Shown piece after piece: positions 20,805 through 34,325 of a DNA stretch of 64,000 nt (position 1 is its first letter; each line of letters begins with the position of its first letter). Source of the stretch: Pseudomonadales bacterium. Its GTDB lineage: Bacteria > Pseudomonadota > Gammaproteobacteria > Pseudomonadales > Azotimanducaceae. The translations under genes were made by a program, and so were the position numbers. The stretch is taken from the NCBI GenBank assembly GCA_017854255.1, contig JAFMIA010000001.1, forward strand, positions 33,886 through 97,885, written 5' to 3'. Below the pieces are notes generated by a model, which saw nothing but the letters and a program-made list of their open reading frames with translations, was not told the origin of the DNA and made no database searches.

Positions 20805-22172
20805 ATGAGCGATAAGAGTAGTAAAGTTGTGGTGTCCTCGATTTGGCAAAATTGTTTATCTCGCTTAGAAACTGAGCTCACTGCTCAGCAATACAATACC
20901 TGGATTAAACCGTTACAACTTGTCGGTACCACTGACGACGGCGTGGTTTATGCGCCGAATAAGTATATTCTTGATACGGTTGAGCGCCAATTCTTAGTCC
21001 GGATCAAGGCAGTGCTCCTTGAATCCGGTATGCAAACCGTTGCGCTTAAGATAGGAAGCCAACGAGGCGAAAACCGCTCTGATCCCAGACCCAGTACGCC
21101 TAAAACGGCTCGGCAGAACAGTTTTTCTGAACGAGAAGCCTTTTATCCACTCCTTGAGCTCAATAAATCATTTACGTTTGATTCCTTTGTCGGTGGGCGC
21201 TCGAACGAGATGGCCAGAGCGGCGGCGATCCAGGTCTCAGAAAACGTGGGCGGATCCTCATACAACCCGTTGTTGTTGTATGGTGGGGTCGGTCTTGGCA
21301 AAACCCACTTAATGCATGCTGTTGGCAACGCGATTGCGGAGCGGCATCCTGAATTGAAAGTGGCGTACATGTATTCCCAGCGCTTCATGGAAGATATGGT
21401 CCGGGCAATTGAGCACGGCGCAATGTCTGAGTTCACGCAATATTATCGCTCAGTCGATGTGTTACTGATGGATGACATCCAATTTCTAGCAAAAGGTTCT
21501 AAAAGCCAAGAAGAATTCTTTCATGTTTTCAATCGGTTACAAGAAGATGGGCGTCAAATCGTGTTGACGTGTGATCGGTATCCTAAAGAAATCCAAGGCC
21601 TTGAAGAGCGGTTGGAAAGCCGGTTCGTTTGGGGCATGACGGCCGCGGTTGAGCCGCCAGAGCTGGAAACGAGAGTGGCTATATTATTGAAAAAAGCTGA
21701 GCGTGAGGCGGTCTATATCCCCTCTGATGCCGCTTTTTTTATCGCCGAGCGCGTTCGATCGAATGTCCGTGAGTTAGAAGGTGCGTTAAGGCGAGTTATT
21801 GCCAATGCTCGATTTGCTGGGCGACCGATATCGATTGACCAAGTGAAGTCTGCGCTGCGGGATTTGATTGCGATCCAGGCCCGTCAGGTTGGCATCGATA
21901 ATATCCAGAAGACCGTGGCTGACTATTACAAACTTCGAATGAGTGATCTGCTCTCGAAAAAGCGGAATCGATCCTTAGCAAGGCCGCGACAAGTCGCAAT
22001 GGCGCTTTCAAAGGAACTGACAAACCACAGTTTGCCAGAAATTGGGGACGCGTTTGGCGGTAGAGACCACACAACCGTTTTGCATGCCTGTCGAAAAGTC
22101 GAAGAATTGAGGGAAATGAATCCGGAAATTAAAGATGACTATCGAAACTTGCGACGGATTTTAACCAGTTAA
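20805..22172 (+). CDS. dnaA: Chromosomal replication initiator DnaA
   Basis: AAA+ ATPase that opens oriC and regulates its own gene. I use the ATG at 20805 ([22 protein letters not shown]); a TTG directly before it is less likely. Domain I (about 1-85) is followed by a short linker. Domain III has Walker [11 protein letters not shown] and Walker [11 protein letters not shown]. Domain IV ends with the DNA-binding signature [18 protein letters not shown]. 455 residues, normal. It is followed by dnaN after 198 nt, a spacer in which I see no DnaA boxes. Confidence 0.97.
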   Translation: MSDKSSKVVVSSIWQNCLSRLETELTAQQYNTWIKPLQLVGTTDDGVVYAPNKYILDTVERQFLVRIKAVLLESGMQTVALKIGSQRGENRSDPRPSTPKTARQNSFSEREAFYPLLELNKSFTFDSFVGGRSNEMARAAAIQVSENVGGSSYNPLLLYGGVGLGKTHLMHAVGNAIAERHPELKVAYMYSQRFMEDMVRAIEHGAMSEFTQYYRSVDVLLMDDIQFLAKGSKSQEEFFHVFNRLQEDGRQIVLTCDRYPKEIQGLEERLESRFVWGMTAAVEPPELETRVAILLKKAEREAVYIPSDAAFFIAERVRSNVRELEGALRRVIANARFAGRPISIDQVKSALRDLIAIQARQVGIDNIQKTVADYYKLRMSDLLSKKRNRSLARPRQVAMALSKELTNHSLPEIGDAFGGRDHTTVLHACRKVEELREMNPEIKDDYRNLRRILTS

Positions 22173-22370
22173 AATTTTTATCCTTAGCGGTATCGGTAAG
22201 GGCAGCAAGCGACGGTTTTAGGTTAAAAGTGGGTTCTTCAAGACTGAATATCGATGGTAAACTGAAATCCCGGGTCGCGTATTGTGCTTCAGAGGTCTTG
22301 AAAAAGATTAAAAGAGAAATCCGTCCGTACAACTGTGAACGCTTAACGGTGTCACCTTAAGAGTAGTGTT

Positions 22371-23489
22371 ATGAAATTCTCCCTCAATCGATCAGATTTG
22401 CTAGAACCATTGTCGAAAGTGGTGAGCGTGCTTGAAAAACGACAAACGCTACCGATTTTGTCGCATGTTTTGGTTGTGGTGAATCAGCAAGGGATTACCC
22501 TCACGGCAACCGATCAAGAAGTGGAGCTGCAGACTCAGATTGGGTTTGACGGTGGTAGCCTCAATATTGAGGCAGAAGGTGGCTGCGCCTTGCCTGGTCG
22601 AAAGCTCTTGGAGATTTGTAAGCATTTACCTGCAGACGCCCGGCTAGATTTTAGGCGGCGCGATAAACATGTGGTCTTGAGCAGCGGTGCCTTCGAGTCC
22701 CAGTTTTCAACGCTCCCCGCCGAAGACTTTCCAAATATTGATGGGCAAGGCCAAGCGATACAGTCTTTTCGTATTGAAACGCAGCCGTTTCGACAAATGT
22801 TGGCTAAGACGGTTTTTGCCATGGCGCAACAAGATGTCCGTTATTTTTTTAATGGCATGCTGTTTGAACTAAGCGAAGGCGCGGTGCGTTTGGTGGCAAC
22901 GAATGGCCAAAGGTTGGCTGTTGTAAGCAGACAGGTTCAGCATGAAGGCGCGTTACAGGGTAGGCCGATCGTTCCGAGAAAAGGTGTTTTGGAATTGGTT
23001 AAATTGTTGGACGAGGTGGATACCGAGGTGACCTTGTCATTTACGGAGAACTGCCTGTTGGTTGAGATGACCGGCTGCCGATTCCTTTCAAAGTTGATCG
23101 ATGGCGAGTATCCGGATTACGAGAAGGCGATTCCAACTGGGTCTGACAAGCACTTTTCTTGTGATCGCCAGGCGTTTCGGGAAGCGTTAATTCGGACGGC
23201 GGTCATGTCGAATGAGGTGTATAAAAACGTTAAATTATCGCTTGAGACAGGTCGGTTGTCTTTGTTTACCAATAACCCGCTACAAGAACAGGCGGAAGAA
23301 ACGCTGGCGGTTATGTATGAGGGCGACGACTTAGAGATTGGGTTCAATGTACACTTCTTGATTGAGGCTTTGAATGCGGTGGGAAGTGACGTCGTGCAGG
23401 TCGCGCTGTCAGGACAAACAAGTCCTTGTTTGATAACGGACCCCGAAGAAGAGCAGGCTCAGTTTGTCATTAGCCCAATGGTTATATAG
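22371..23489 (+). CDS. Divergent sliding-clamp paralogue (first of two DnaN genes)
   Basis: Full-length beta clamp (372 residues, three clamp domains), intact and clearly homologous to the following gene, roughly two-fifths identical by eye. Fold landmarks are kept (RQTLPIL, FSTLPAEDFP, QQDVRYF, VPRKGVLEL, TNNP, EIGFNVHFL). By alignment to E. coli numbering, the partner-binding cleft is rebuilt: L155F (F160), D173N (N178), H175Q (Q180), R246K (K252), V247A (A253), S346P (P352), M362S (S368), R365V, L366I. The C-terminus reads FVISPMVI instead of the usual YVxMPMRL. Dimer-interface positions also differ (L108F, I272V, L273M). Probably a specialised clamp with different or few partners. It occupies the usual dnaN place, 198 nt after dnaA. 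Confidence 0.93.
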   Translation: MKFSLNRSDLLEPLSKVVSVLEKRQTLPILSHVLVVVNQQGITLTATDQEVELQTQIGFDGGSLNIEAEGGCALPGRKLLEICKHLPADARLDFRRRDKHVVLSSGAFESQFSTLPAEDFPNIDGQGQAIQSFRIETQPFRQMLAKTVFAMAQQDVRYFFNGMLFELSEGAVRLVATNGQRLAVVSRQVQHEGALQGRPIVPRKGVLELVKLLDEVDTEVTLSFTENCLLVEMTGCRFLSKLIDGEYPDYEKAIPTGSDKHFSCDRQAFREALIRTAVMSNEVYKNVKLSLETGRLSLFTNNPLQEQAEETLAVMYEGDDLEIGFNVHFLIEALNAVGSDVVQVALSGQTSPCLITDPEEEQAQFVISPMVI

Positions 23490-23594
23490 GTATTTTTAGT
23501 AGTAAGCGCTAACATACAAAATAATCCAAAGGAAATTTTAAACTTTTTAAAATCGACCTTTTTAAATATTAGCCCCCAAGTTAAGGATTGAGCT

Positions 23595-24694
23595 ATGAAG
23601 TTTTCAATCAGTCGCGAAACGTTATTGCGGCCGCTGCAGCAGGTAGCTGGGGTGGTTGAGCGTCGTCAAACGTTACCTATTTTATCCAATATTTTATTGC
23701 GCGTTGAAGGTTCTCGACTTTCGATGACGGGAACAGACCTTGAAGTTGAAATGGTTGGACAACTTAATGCCTCGGTAGATTTAGAAGGTGAAGTGACGGT
23801 TCCTGCACGCAAGTTTGTTGATATTTGCCGTGAGCTACCGGATAACGCCGAAATCGATATTACGTTAAAAGAGGATCGGTTAGAGATTCGGTCTGGGCGC
23901 TTTCGGTCGAATCTGTCAACCTTGCCGGCGAGTGATTTTCCGGCTGTCGAGACGTCCAGTGCGGATAGTCAAGTATCAATCCAAGCTGAGGTTATGAAGC
24001 AGTTGTTAGATCTAACCGCTTTCGCTATGGCTCAGCAAGATGTGCGGTACTTCTTAAACGGTATGTTGGTTGAGCAGGGTTTTGGCGCCATAAGATGTGT
24101 TGCCACTGACGGCCATCGTCTGGCGTCAAATTATCATCAACTGGGCGAGCGAACGGATGAACCGGCGTCGCAAGTGATTGTGCCGCGCAAAGGGGTTTTA
24201 GAACTGCAGCGGTTGCTCAATGATTGTGATGAGGATGTGTCGCTTGCTTTTGGCGCGAATCACTTGCGGTTATCAACTGGACCTTTTCAGTTAACGACCA
24301 AATTAGTCGATGGTCGGTTCCCAGATTATGAGCGAGTCATTCCAAGAAATGGTGACAAACAGATTATTGCGAATAAGCAAGATTTGCGGCGGGCATTGAA
24401 TCGAACGGCGATTTTATCGAATGAGAAATTCCGAGGTATTCGGGTTAATTTCAGCGAAGGCTTGATTACCCTGAGCACCAACAATCCCGAACAAGAAGAT
24501 GCGGAGGAAACCTTGCCGGTCGACTATACCGGTACGCCGTTAGAAATTGGGTTTAATGTTGGCTATTTATTGGATGTGCTAAACGTGATCCGTGGGGAAA
24601 CCGTTAAAATCACGGTGTTTGATGGCAACAGTAGTGCCTTGATCGAGGATCCTGCGGTAGAAAACGCCCTTTACGTGATCATGCCGATGAAGCT

Positions 24695-24698
<4 letters not shown>
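23595..24698 (+). CDS. dnaN: DNA polymerase III beta sliding clamp (canonical)
   Basis: Ring clamp that tethers Pol III and other replication and repair proteins to DNA. 367 residues. The cleft residues are canonical: RYFLNGML, ATDGHRLA, GRFPDYERVIP and the C-terminal YVIMPMKL (only a conservative K for the usual R). The dimer-interface segment TAILSNEKFRGIR matches E. coli. The start has AAGGA upstream. It is 105 nt after the divergent clamp gene, in an AT-rich spacer that may hold its own promoter. It overlaps recF by 4 nt (ATGA). Most likely the essential replicative clamp. Confidence 0.97.
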
Positions 24699-28193
<3,495 letters not shown>

Positions 28194-28254
28194 ATAAAGT
28201 CGAATGGTTTGAGTCTGCTTTCTGAGCGCTCATGTTTGAGAGGACTCACGCCGA

Positions 28255-30306
28255 TCATTGCAGTAAATTGAAGGCCGCAATATCGGTTAACACTTGATTT
28301 AAGTGGCTCAGCGTATTCAGGCGGTTCTCGCGGATTGCTAGATTCTCATCCATGACCATCACTTCTTTGAAATACGAATCAATGGTCTCCGCGCTGTCAG
28401 CAACGTTTGCGAGGCGGATGTCGATCGATTCGGTGCGAACGGCTTCAATTGATGTAATGCAATTGATCAGCTGCGCTTCTACGGGAACGTTGAAGTGTGC
28501 TGGATTGATGGTACCTGTGGCACTAGGTTCGGCCTTATCAATGATATTTTGCACCCGTTTTTGTGCTGTGATCACCAAGGCGCTTGCGTCGGTTTCTCGA
28601 AAACGATCAAGACTTTTGATGTCTTGCAAAGCGGTCCATAAGTTATGGATGCCGCTCGGTCGCGCTCGGATTGCTCGAATACTGTCCCATTTAGCGCCAC
28701 GTTCGGTTAATAAATTTTCAAATCTATCGAGGATATAGGCCATGACCGGCGCCGTTTCACATTCTGCCGTGTGAAGTCGGGCAGATGCCTGAAGCAAGGC
28801 CATCAGATCTAGGTCGATCGGTGCCTCGATACAGATTCGAACCACTGCCAATGATTGCCGTCTTAAAGCAAAAGGGTCTTTGCTACCGGTAGGCGGCTGC
28901 CCAATGCCAAATAAACCGACGAGGGTATCAATGCGATCTGCAATCGCAACCGCACAAGCGGTCATACTGCTCGGCAATTCATCGCCAGAGAATCGGGGTA
29001 AGTAATGCCCTAAAATACTGTCCGCGATGACAGAAGACTCTCCTTGCGCTTTGGCATAGTAGCTGCCCATGATGCCTTGTAATTCTGGAAACTCACCGAC
29101 CATAAGCGATACAAGGTCTGTTTTCGCAAGTAATCCAGCGCGTGCGGCTTCGGCTTCGTTGGTGCCTAGGCTTTTGGCGATAATGCCTGCCAAAGCGCTG
29201 ATCCGACGGGCTTTATCGCCAAAGGAACCAAGCTCATTTTGAAAAACCACCTGATTGAGTTGCCCAAGAGCGTCCTCGAGCGGTTTCTGAAGGTCCTTGT
29301 TGTAAAAGAATTGCGCATCCGCAAGCCTTGGCCGGATGACGCGCTCATTGCCAGCGATCACTTGCTCAGGTTGTAGACTGTCTAAATTGGCAACGGTTAA
29401 AAAACTAGGCTGAAGCTCGCCCGCTGCATCCCGCAAGTGAAAATAGCGCTGATGTTCTCGCATGGCGGAAATGAGGGCCTCCTCTGGAACCGCTAAGAAC
29501 TTCGGGTCGAAATCACCACTTAAAACGTGGGGCCACTCTGTCAATGCAGTGACTTCTTCGAGTAATCCAGGGTCATCAGCGGCAATCGCGCTCCTTGCTG
29601 AGGCGGCGGCATTCAGCTGTTCATTGATCAAGGCTTGTCGTTTTTCAAAGTCTGCAATGACGAATCCAGCCTCAAGCTTTGCTTCATACTGATCGGCATG
29701 GCTGAGTGTAATCGGGTCGCCGCCGGACATGGCGCGATGACCATAGGTGATTGCGCCAGCTGTTCTGCCATGGAACTGACAATCGAGAATGTCTTTGCCA
29801 TAAAGCGCAACCAACCAACGCACAGGGCGTACAAATTCTGTGCGATAACGCTGCCAGCGCATCCGCTTTGCAATCGGTAAGGTTGCGGTGGCTTCAATCA
29901 GCATCCCTTGAATTTCGGAGCTCAGCGTTGCGCCGGCCTGAGTAGAACGGTATAGCACCCAGGCGCCTTTCTCGGTCTCTTCTTGTTCCAGCAAATTAGG
30001 ATCGGTTATACCGCAGGATTTTAAAAAACCGTTTAACGCCTTGGTCGGCTGTCCATCGCTATCGAAAGCAGCGCTCAGCTTGGGTCCTTTTCGTTGGATT
30101 AATTGCTCAGGTTGAACGTCTTCGCAGGCCGTTACGATCACCGCAAGTCGACGAGGTGTTGCGAATGCCGCAACGTCGCTATAGTTGAATTGACGAGCAT
30201 CCAATGCCTTCTTAAGATTCTCAGCAAAGGCCGTTTTTAAGGCCAATAGGCTTTTGGGCGGTAGCTCTTCGGTCCCAATTTCAAGTAGTAAGGTTTCATG
30301 ACGCAT
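28255..30306 (-). CDS. glyS: Glycyl-tRNA synthetase beta subunit
   Basis: Beta chain of the alpha2beta2-type glycyl-tRNA synthetase. It starts [20 protein letters not shown], the family signature, and has [24 protein letters not shown] and an HD-like domain typical of the subunit. The C-terminal anticodon-binding region ends the 683-residue protein. I place the start at ATG 30306; a TTG immediately upstream is less likely. It overlaps glyQ by 11 nt. Confidence 0.96.
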   Translation of the reverse strand: MRHETLLLEIGTEELPPKSLLALKTAFAENLKKALDARQFNYSDVAAFATPRRLAVIVTACEDVQPEQLIQRKGPKLSAAFDSDGQPTKALNGFLKSCGITDPNLLEQEETEKGAWVLYRSTQAGATLSSEIQGMLIEATATLPIAKRMRWQRYRTEFVRPVRWLVALYGKDILDCQFHGRTAGAITYGHRAMSGGDPITLSHADQYEAKLEAGFVIADFEKRQALINEQLNAAASARSAIAADDPGLLEEVTALTEWPHVLSGDFDPKFLAVPEEALISAMREHQRYFHLRDAAGELQPSFLTVANLDSLQPEQVIAGNERVIRPRLADAQFFYNKDLQKPLEDALGQLNQVVFQNELGSFGDKARRISALAGIIAKSLGTNEAEAARAGLLAKTDLVSLMVGEFPELQGIMGSYYAKAQGESSVIADSILGHYLPRFSGDELPSSMTACAVAIADRIDTLVGLFGIGQPPTGSKDPFALRRQSLAVVRICIEAPIDLDLMALLQASARLHTAECETAPVMAYILDRFENLLTERGAKWDSIRAIRARPSGIHNLWTALQDIKSLDRFRETDASALVITAQKRVQNIIDKAEPSATGTINPAHFNVPVEAQLINCITSIEAVRTESIDIRLANVADSAETIDSYFKEVMVMDENLAIRENRLNTLSHLNQVLTDIAAFNLLQ

Positions 30307-31234
30307 CAATTAGTCCTTTTAAAACAAAGGCGCGATCGCTGTCAGCAGCAAGTGGGAACCCGGCTGCTCGTCGTGTTTCGAAGTAGGATGCGCCGACTCC
30401 CCGTGCCAAGGTGCGAACTCTTAAAATAAAGCGTTGCCGCTCTGTGACTGAAATTGCGGACCGAGCATCTAACAGGTTGAAACAATGCGAAGCTTTCATG
30501 ACGTATTCATAAGCGGGTAGCGGTAAGCCGGCGCTTAAAAACCGGTTGGCCTCGGCTTCAAAATAGTCGAATTGTTGGAACAGACCATCGATATCAGCAA
30601 GGTCAAAATTAAAGGCCGACATCTCGACTTCGTATTGATGGAATATATCAGCGTAGCTGACGGGTTGGCCCTGGCCATTATCGGACCAAACCAGCTGTTG
30701 AAAGTCCTCAACACCTTGCAGATACAACGATAATCGCTCTAGACCGTACGTGATCTCGCCCATGACGGGGAAGCATTCCAAACCAGCAACTTGTTGGAAG
30801 TACGTAAATTGGCTGATTTCCATGCCATCCATCCACACTTCCCACCCGAGGCCCCAAGCACCCAGGGTCGGTGACTCCCAGTTGTCTTCAACGAATCGAA
30901 TGTCATGAACAGCCGGATCTATTCCGAGATGAATCAATGATTCGAGGTACAACTCTTGGAAATTTTCTGGATTGGGCTTCATGACGACTTGGAATTGATA
31001 ATAGTACTGATAGCGATTGGGATTTTCGCCATAGCGCCCATCGGTAGGGCGTCTGCAGGGTTGAACATAAGCCGCAGACCAGCGTTCTGGCCCGATTGCT
31101 CTCAAAAAGGTTGCGGGATGGAAGGTCCCTGCGCCAACTTCCATGTCATACGGCTGCATAAGTACGCAGCCCTTAGCCGCCCAGAATTGTTGCAGGGTCA
31201 GAATAAGATCTTGGAAGGTATCAACTTTGGGCAT
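30296..31234 (-). CDS. glyQ: Glycyl-tRNA synthetase alpha subunit
   Basis: Class II catalytic subunit charging tRNA-Gly. Family segments include [62 protein letters not shown] and [22 protein letters not shown]. 312 residues, normal. It is first in a two-gene operon with glyS and is preceded by a consensus -10 and a palindrome. Confidence 0.97.
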   Translation of the reverse strand: MPKVDTFQDLILTLQQFWAAKGCVLMQPYDMEVGAGTFHPATFLRAIGPERWSAAYVQPCRRPTDGRYGENPNRYQYYYQFQVVMKPNPENFQELYLESLIHLGIDPAVHDIRFVEDNWESPTLGAWGLGWEVWMDGMEISQFTYFQQVAGLECFPVMGEITYGLERLSLYLQGVEDFQQLVWSDNGQGQPVSYADIFHQYEVEMSAFNFDLADIDGLFQQFDYFEAEANRFLSAGLPLPAYEYVMKASHCFNLLDARSAISVTERQRFILRVRTLARGVGASYFETRRAAGFPLAADSDRAFVLKGLIDAS

Positions 31235-31261
31235 GGTCTTTATTAACTGGGAAAAAACGAA

Positions 31262-31293
31262 ATTATACAGGAAGTCTCAGCAGACCGTCTGCT
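31262..31293 (-). promoter_or_regulatory. glyQS promoter -10 with an overlapping palindrome
   Basis: Minus-strand TATAAT at 31262-31267, with a start near 31255 and about 20 nt of leader before glyQ. A perfect palindrome AGCAGACcGTCTGCT (7+1+7) at 31279-31293 overlaps the spacer upstream of the -10, where a repressor or activator dimer could sit. No good -35 hexamer is visible, which fits an activator-dependent promoter, but that is inference. Confidence 0.5.
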
Positions 31294-31407
31294 TCTGTTA
31301 CGGCCGGGCTTTGATGTTTTCGGGCGGGTCCTATGATTCGCTGAGGGGTTTTTGATTGCGGGATTCTTGGCTCGAGTACTGTAAACTTGGCTTAAGGCCT
31401 TTTAGGG

Positions 31408-32292
31408 ATGGGGTGCTTCGTGTACTTGTTGATACGGATGATTGGATTACTGCCTCGACCATTGCTGCAAGTGCTAGGAAGGCTGTTTGGCCTGTGGCTG
31501 TTTTACGCTCGGTCAAAGAGCCGGCGCATTACCGAGATCAATCTTGCGCGGTGTTTTCCGAAAAACACCGCGCGCATTAATCATCGCCTAACGCGGGAAA
31601 GTCTGATTGCGACTTGTCAGACTGCGTTAGAAACGCCGGCTGTCTGGTGCAAGGATGGTAAGCGCTTGCTAACCTGGATCGATAATCGTTTCGGTGAAGC
31701 CCACCTGAAGTCAGCCATAGCCGATGATAAAGGGGTGCTACTGCTTATTCCCCATATTGGTAATTGGGAGCTCTACAACGCGTTTTACGCTCAAACGGTT
31801 GGTCAATTGACAGCACTGTTTAAGCCGCCAAAACAAAAAGCAATGGCGCGTATTATTGAGCGCGTGCGAATGCGTTATGGTAATCAAATGGTTCCCACCA
31901 CGCCTCGGGGATTGGCACGTCTGTTTAAGGTTTTAAAGCAAGGGGGAACGGTGGCCGTGCTGCCAGACCAAGTGCCTGAGGTTGGCTTATTTGTCCCGTT
32001 CTTTGGTCAGGCCGCATTCACAGATCGATTAGCTCACCGCTTAGCGCTTAAATCCGGTGCGACGCCTGTGTTGGTTGCCTTGATCCGAAATGCTCGTGGT
32101 CGTTTTGATGTTCACTATCACCGGGTTCCTGATCTGGGCCAGGAAGATGAAGTAATGGCGTTAACTGCGTTAAATGCCGCGGTCGAAGCGTTAGTGCGGC
32201 AATACCCGACTCAGTACCAGTGGGAGTATAAGCGCTTCAAGAAACAACCGACCGGTTTGCAAGATCCCTACCAAGGATTACGAGAGATCTGA
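31408..32292 (+). CDS. LpxL/HtrB-family lipid A acyltransferase
   Basis: Acyltransferase of the lipid A biosynthesis type, acting at the inner membrane. It has an N-terminal membrane anchor (about residues 5-32), the catalytic HX4E-like motif HIGNWELYN (about 115-123), and the downstream LPDQVPEVGLFVPFFGQAAFTDRLAHRLA block. 294 residues, usual length. The Pseudomonas relative occupies the same position beside glyQ. Start choice is uncertain: ATG 31408, or GTG 31420 just before YLLIR. Which acyl chain and position it serves cannot be told. Its end overlaps the convergent methyltransferase by 15 nt. Confidence 0.85.
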   Translation: MGCFVYLLIRMIGLLPRPLLQVLGRLFGLWLFYARSKSRRITEINLARCFPKNTARINHRLTRESLIATCQTALETPAVWCKDGKRLLTWIDNRFGEAHLKSAIADDKGVLLLIPHIGNWELYNAFYAQTVGQLTALFKPPKQKAMARIIERVRMRYGNQMVPTTPRGLARLFKVLKQGGTVAVLPDQVPEVGLFVPFFGQAAFTDRLAHRLALKSGATPVLVALIRNARGRFDVHYHRVPDLGQEDEVMALTALNAAVEALVRQYPTQYQWEYKRFKKQPTGLQDPYQGLREI

Positions 32293-32874
32293 TCGTGTCC
32301 CAACAATGAGGGACTGGGCGCGAGGCTTTAGTCGAGTCGCCTGGGTGTCCGGTGAGAATCCCTCAATGAACAGCTTGATCGTGAGTCTGCTGCATAACCT
32401 CAGCAGTTCATTGGTTGCCAGTCGATAGGCCTTGTTGGTTGGGCCCGTTGCAGGCAAGTTCTCATCCGTCGTCTGCGTGAAGGTTTGGTAGAACAAGACG
32501 CCGCCGGGCGTAAGGCTTTGGATAATGGCCGGGATGATGTCTCGATCGAGGTACCGGTGAACGTAGATCAGGTCAAATCGCGCTTTACCGAAGGCCTCAG
32601 GCGTTATTTCAAGGCACTTCGTCGCTAAAGAAAGCGCTCGAGCCTTGGCCTCTTTTTGTAAGCGGTTGATCGCAACGCTTGATGCGTCCCATGCGGTCAC
32701 GTCAAATCCTTGGTCAGCAAGATAGAGTGCGTCCGCGCCCAGTCCGCAGGCAACATCCAGTGCTAGGCCTCGTTCTGGCAACCAGTCTCGGTAGCGAATG
32801 AGATCGCTGTTGGGTGCGGGATAGTCCTGTACGGCCGCATAGGTGTTGTCCCAACGCTGTATTTTTTCGTTCAA
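32278..32874 (-). CDS. Class I SAM-dependent methyltransferase
   Basis: 198-residue Rossmann-fold methyltransferase. SAM motif I is ALDVACGLGADALYLADQG (about residues 38-56), motif II is DVTAWDASSVAINRLQKEA, and motif IV is DLIYVHRYLDR. The DASxxAI pattern resembles TehB-like and other small-molecule methyltransferases; the substrate is unknown. It sits 3 nt downstream of trkH on the same strand, so is probably cotranscribed, and overlaps the convergent acyltransferase gene. Confidence 0.8.
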   Translation of the reverse strand: MNEKIQRWDNTYAAVQDYPAPNSDLIRYRDWLPERGLALDVACGLGADALYLADQGFDVTAWDASSVAINRLQKEAKARALSLATKCLEITPEAFGKARFDLIYVHRYLDRDIIPAIIQSLTPGGVLFYQTFTQTTDENLPATGPTNKAYRLATNELLRLCSRLTIKLFIEGFSPDTQATRLKPRAQSLIVGTRSDLS

Positions 32875-32877
32875 AGG

Positions 32878-34323
32878 TTACTTCCGCCAATACATACCGG
32901 TGAACAGAACGAGGATGGTGAAAATTTCTAGCCGTCCCAGGACCATACCGACAACCATTGCGCTTTTTGCGGGATCCGTGAGGCTTGCGTAGTTTTCGGC
33001 AACGCTGCCAAGTCCAGGCCCTAAGTTGTTTAACGCCGCGGCAACGGATGAAAAAGCGGTTAAAAAGTCGGCGCCAGTACCCAACAAGACCAATAAGAGC
33101 AAAACAAACACAAAGACGTAAATCGAGCAAAAGCCCCAAACCGCCTCCATCACGTTATCTGTCATCACCCGATGACTGATTTTAATCGGGAAAATAGCAT
33201 TTGGATGAATGAGCCGATGAATTTCTCGTAAGCCTTGTTTATACAGCAGAAGGACGCGAATCACTTTTAAGCCGCCTCCGGTTGAGCCAGCACACGCGCC
33301 AACGAAGGCCCCTAGGATCAACAAGTAAGGCACGATGTTGGGCCATTCCGCAAAGTTGTCCGTGACAAACCCGGTCGTTGTGAGCATTGAAACCACGTGA
33401 AAAGCGGCTAGCCGGAAGCTCTGCCAACCATCATCGCTGGATCCAGCAAGGATTGCCGTGGCGATCAAAATGGCGATCAGGATAAAGATAAAGAAACTGC
33501 GCACCTCTTCATCTCGCCAGTAGGATCGCAGCGAACGGTCGCGATAACAAAAGAAATGCAACGCGAAATTTAAAGAGGACAACAGCATAAAAATGATGGC
33601 AACGATTTCAATTGCTGGTGAATCAAAGTGACCCAAGCTGGCATCGAAGGTCGAAAACCCGCCGATCGCGACGGTTGAAAAACTGTGGCAAAGCGCTTGG
33701 AAAAAGCTCATTCCCGCGACCCAATACGCAAGACAACAGGCGATGGTTAAAGACAGATAAATTGACCATAACGCCATGGCGGTCTGTTTGATTCGTGGGG
33801 TGAGTTTACTGTCTTTTACCGGGCCAGGCGTTTCCGTTCGATACAACTGCATGCCTCCAATGCCCAGCATGGGCAGAACGGCGACCGCCAAAACAATGAT
33901 GCCCATGCCGCCCAGCCATTGCAGTTGTTGTCGATAATACAAAAGCGATTGGGGAAGTGATTCCAAGCCAATCATGACGGTGGCGCCGGTTGTGGTTAGC
34001 CCAGAAAAGGACTCGAACAAGGCGTCGACCAACGACAAGGCAGTATTGGGCGAGTCAGTAAAAGGCAGCGCGCTAAAGCAGCCGAGGGTGATGTAACAGA
34101 GCACGGTCACTAAAAAGCCGTCTTTCGTGCGAAGGGCCTCGGTGAATCGTCGAAACAGTAACCACAGACTAAAGCCGCTGGCAAAAATGACGGCGGCCGC
34201 TTTGATGAAAATTGCGTGGGCGCCGTCTTGATAAAAAACCGAGACGAACAACGGCGGTAACATGGTTGCGCTGAAAAACATGAGCAGCCCGCCGACAATG
34301 CGAAAGGTGACGCCCAGGCGCAT
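32878..34323 (-). CDS. trkH: Trk-type potassium uptake protein TrkH
   Basis: Membrane channel subunit of the Trk K+ system. Four pore-loop segments with the central Gly are visible: TGLTTTGATVMIG, FSTVAIGGFSTFD, LTTTGFVTDNF and LNNLGPGLGSV. There are about ten to twelve membrane helices. 481 residues. It follows trkA by 2 nt, so channel and gating subunit are coexpressed, matching the Pseudomonas arrangement. Confidence 0.95.
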   Translation of the reverse strand: MRLGVTFRIVGGLLMFFSATMLPPLFVSVFYQDGAHAIFIKAAAVIFASGFSLWLLFRRFTEALRTKDGFLVTVLCYITLGCFSALPFTDSPNTALSLVDALFESFSGLTTTGATVMIGLESLPQSLLYYRQQLQWLGGMGIIVLAVAVLPMLGIGGMQLYRTETPGPVKDSKLTPRIKQTAMALWSIYLSLTIACCLAYWVAGMSFFQALCHSFSTVAIGGFSTFDASLGHFDSPAIEIVAIIFMLLSSLNFALHFFCYRDRSLRSYWRDEEVRSFFIFILIAILIATAILAGSSDDGWQSFRLAAFHVVSMLTTTGFVTDNFAEWPNIVPYLLILGAFVGACAGSTGGGLKVIRVLLLYKQGLREIHRLIHPNAIFPIKISHRVMTDNVMEAVWGFCSIYVFVFVLLLLVLLGTGADFLTAFSSVAAALNNLGPGLGSVAENYASLTDPAKSAMVVGMVLGRLEIFTILVLFTGMYWRK

Positions 34324-34325
34324 GA

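Noticed and set aside
22371-23489. First dnaN gene as a pseudogene
   Set aside because: The frame is intact over the full length and fold landmarks are conserved; the changes cluster at functional surfaces instead of being random.
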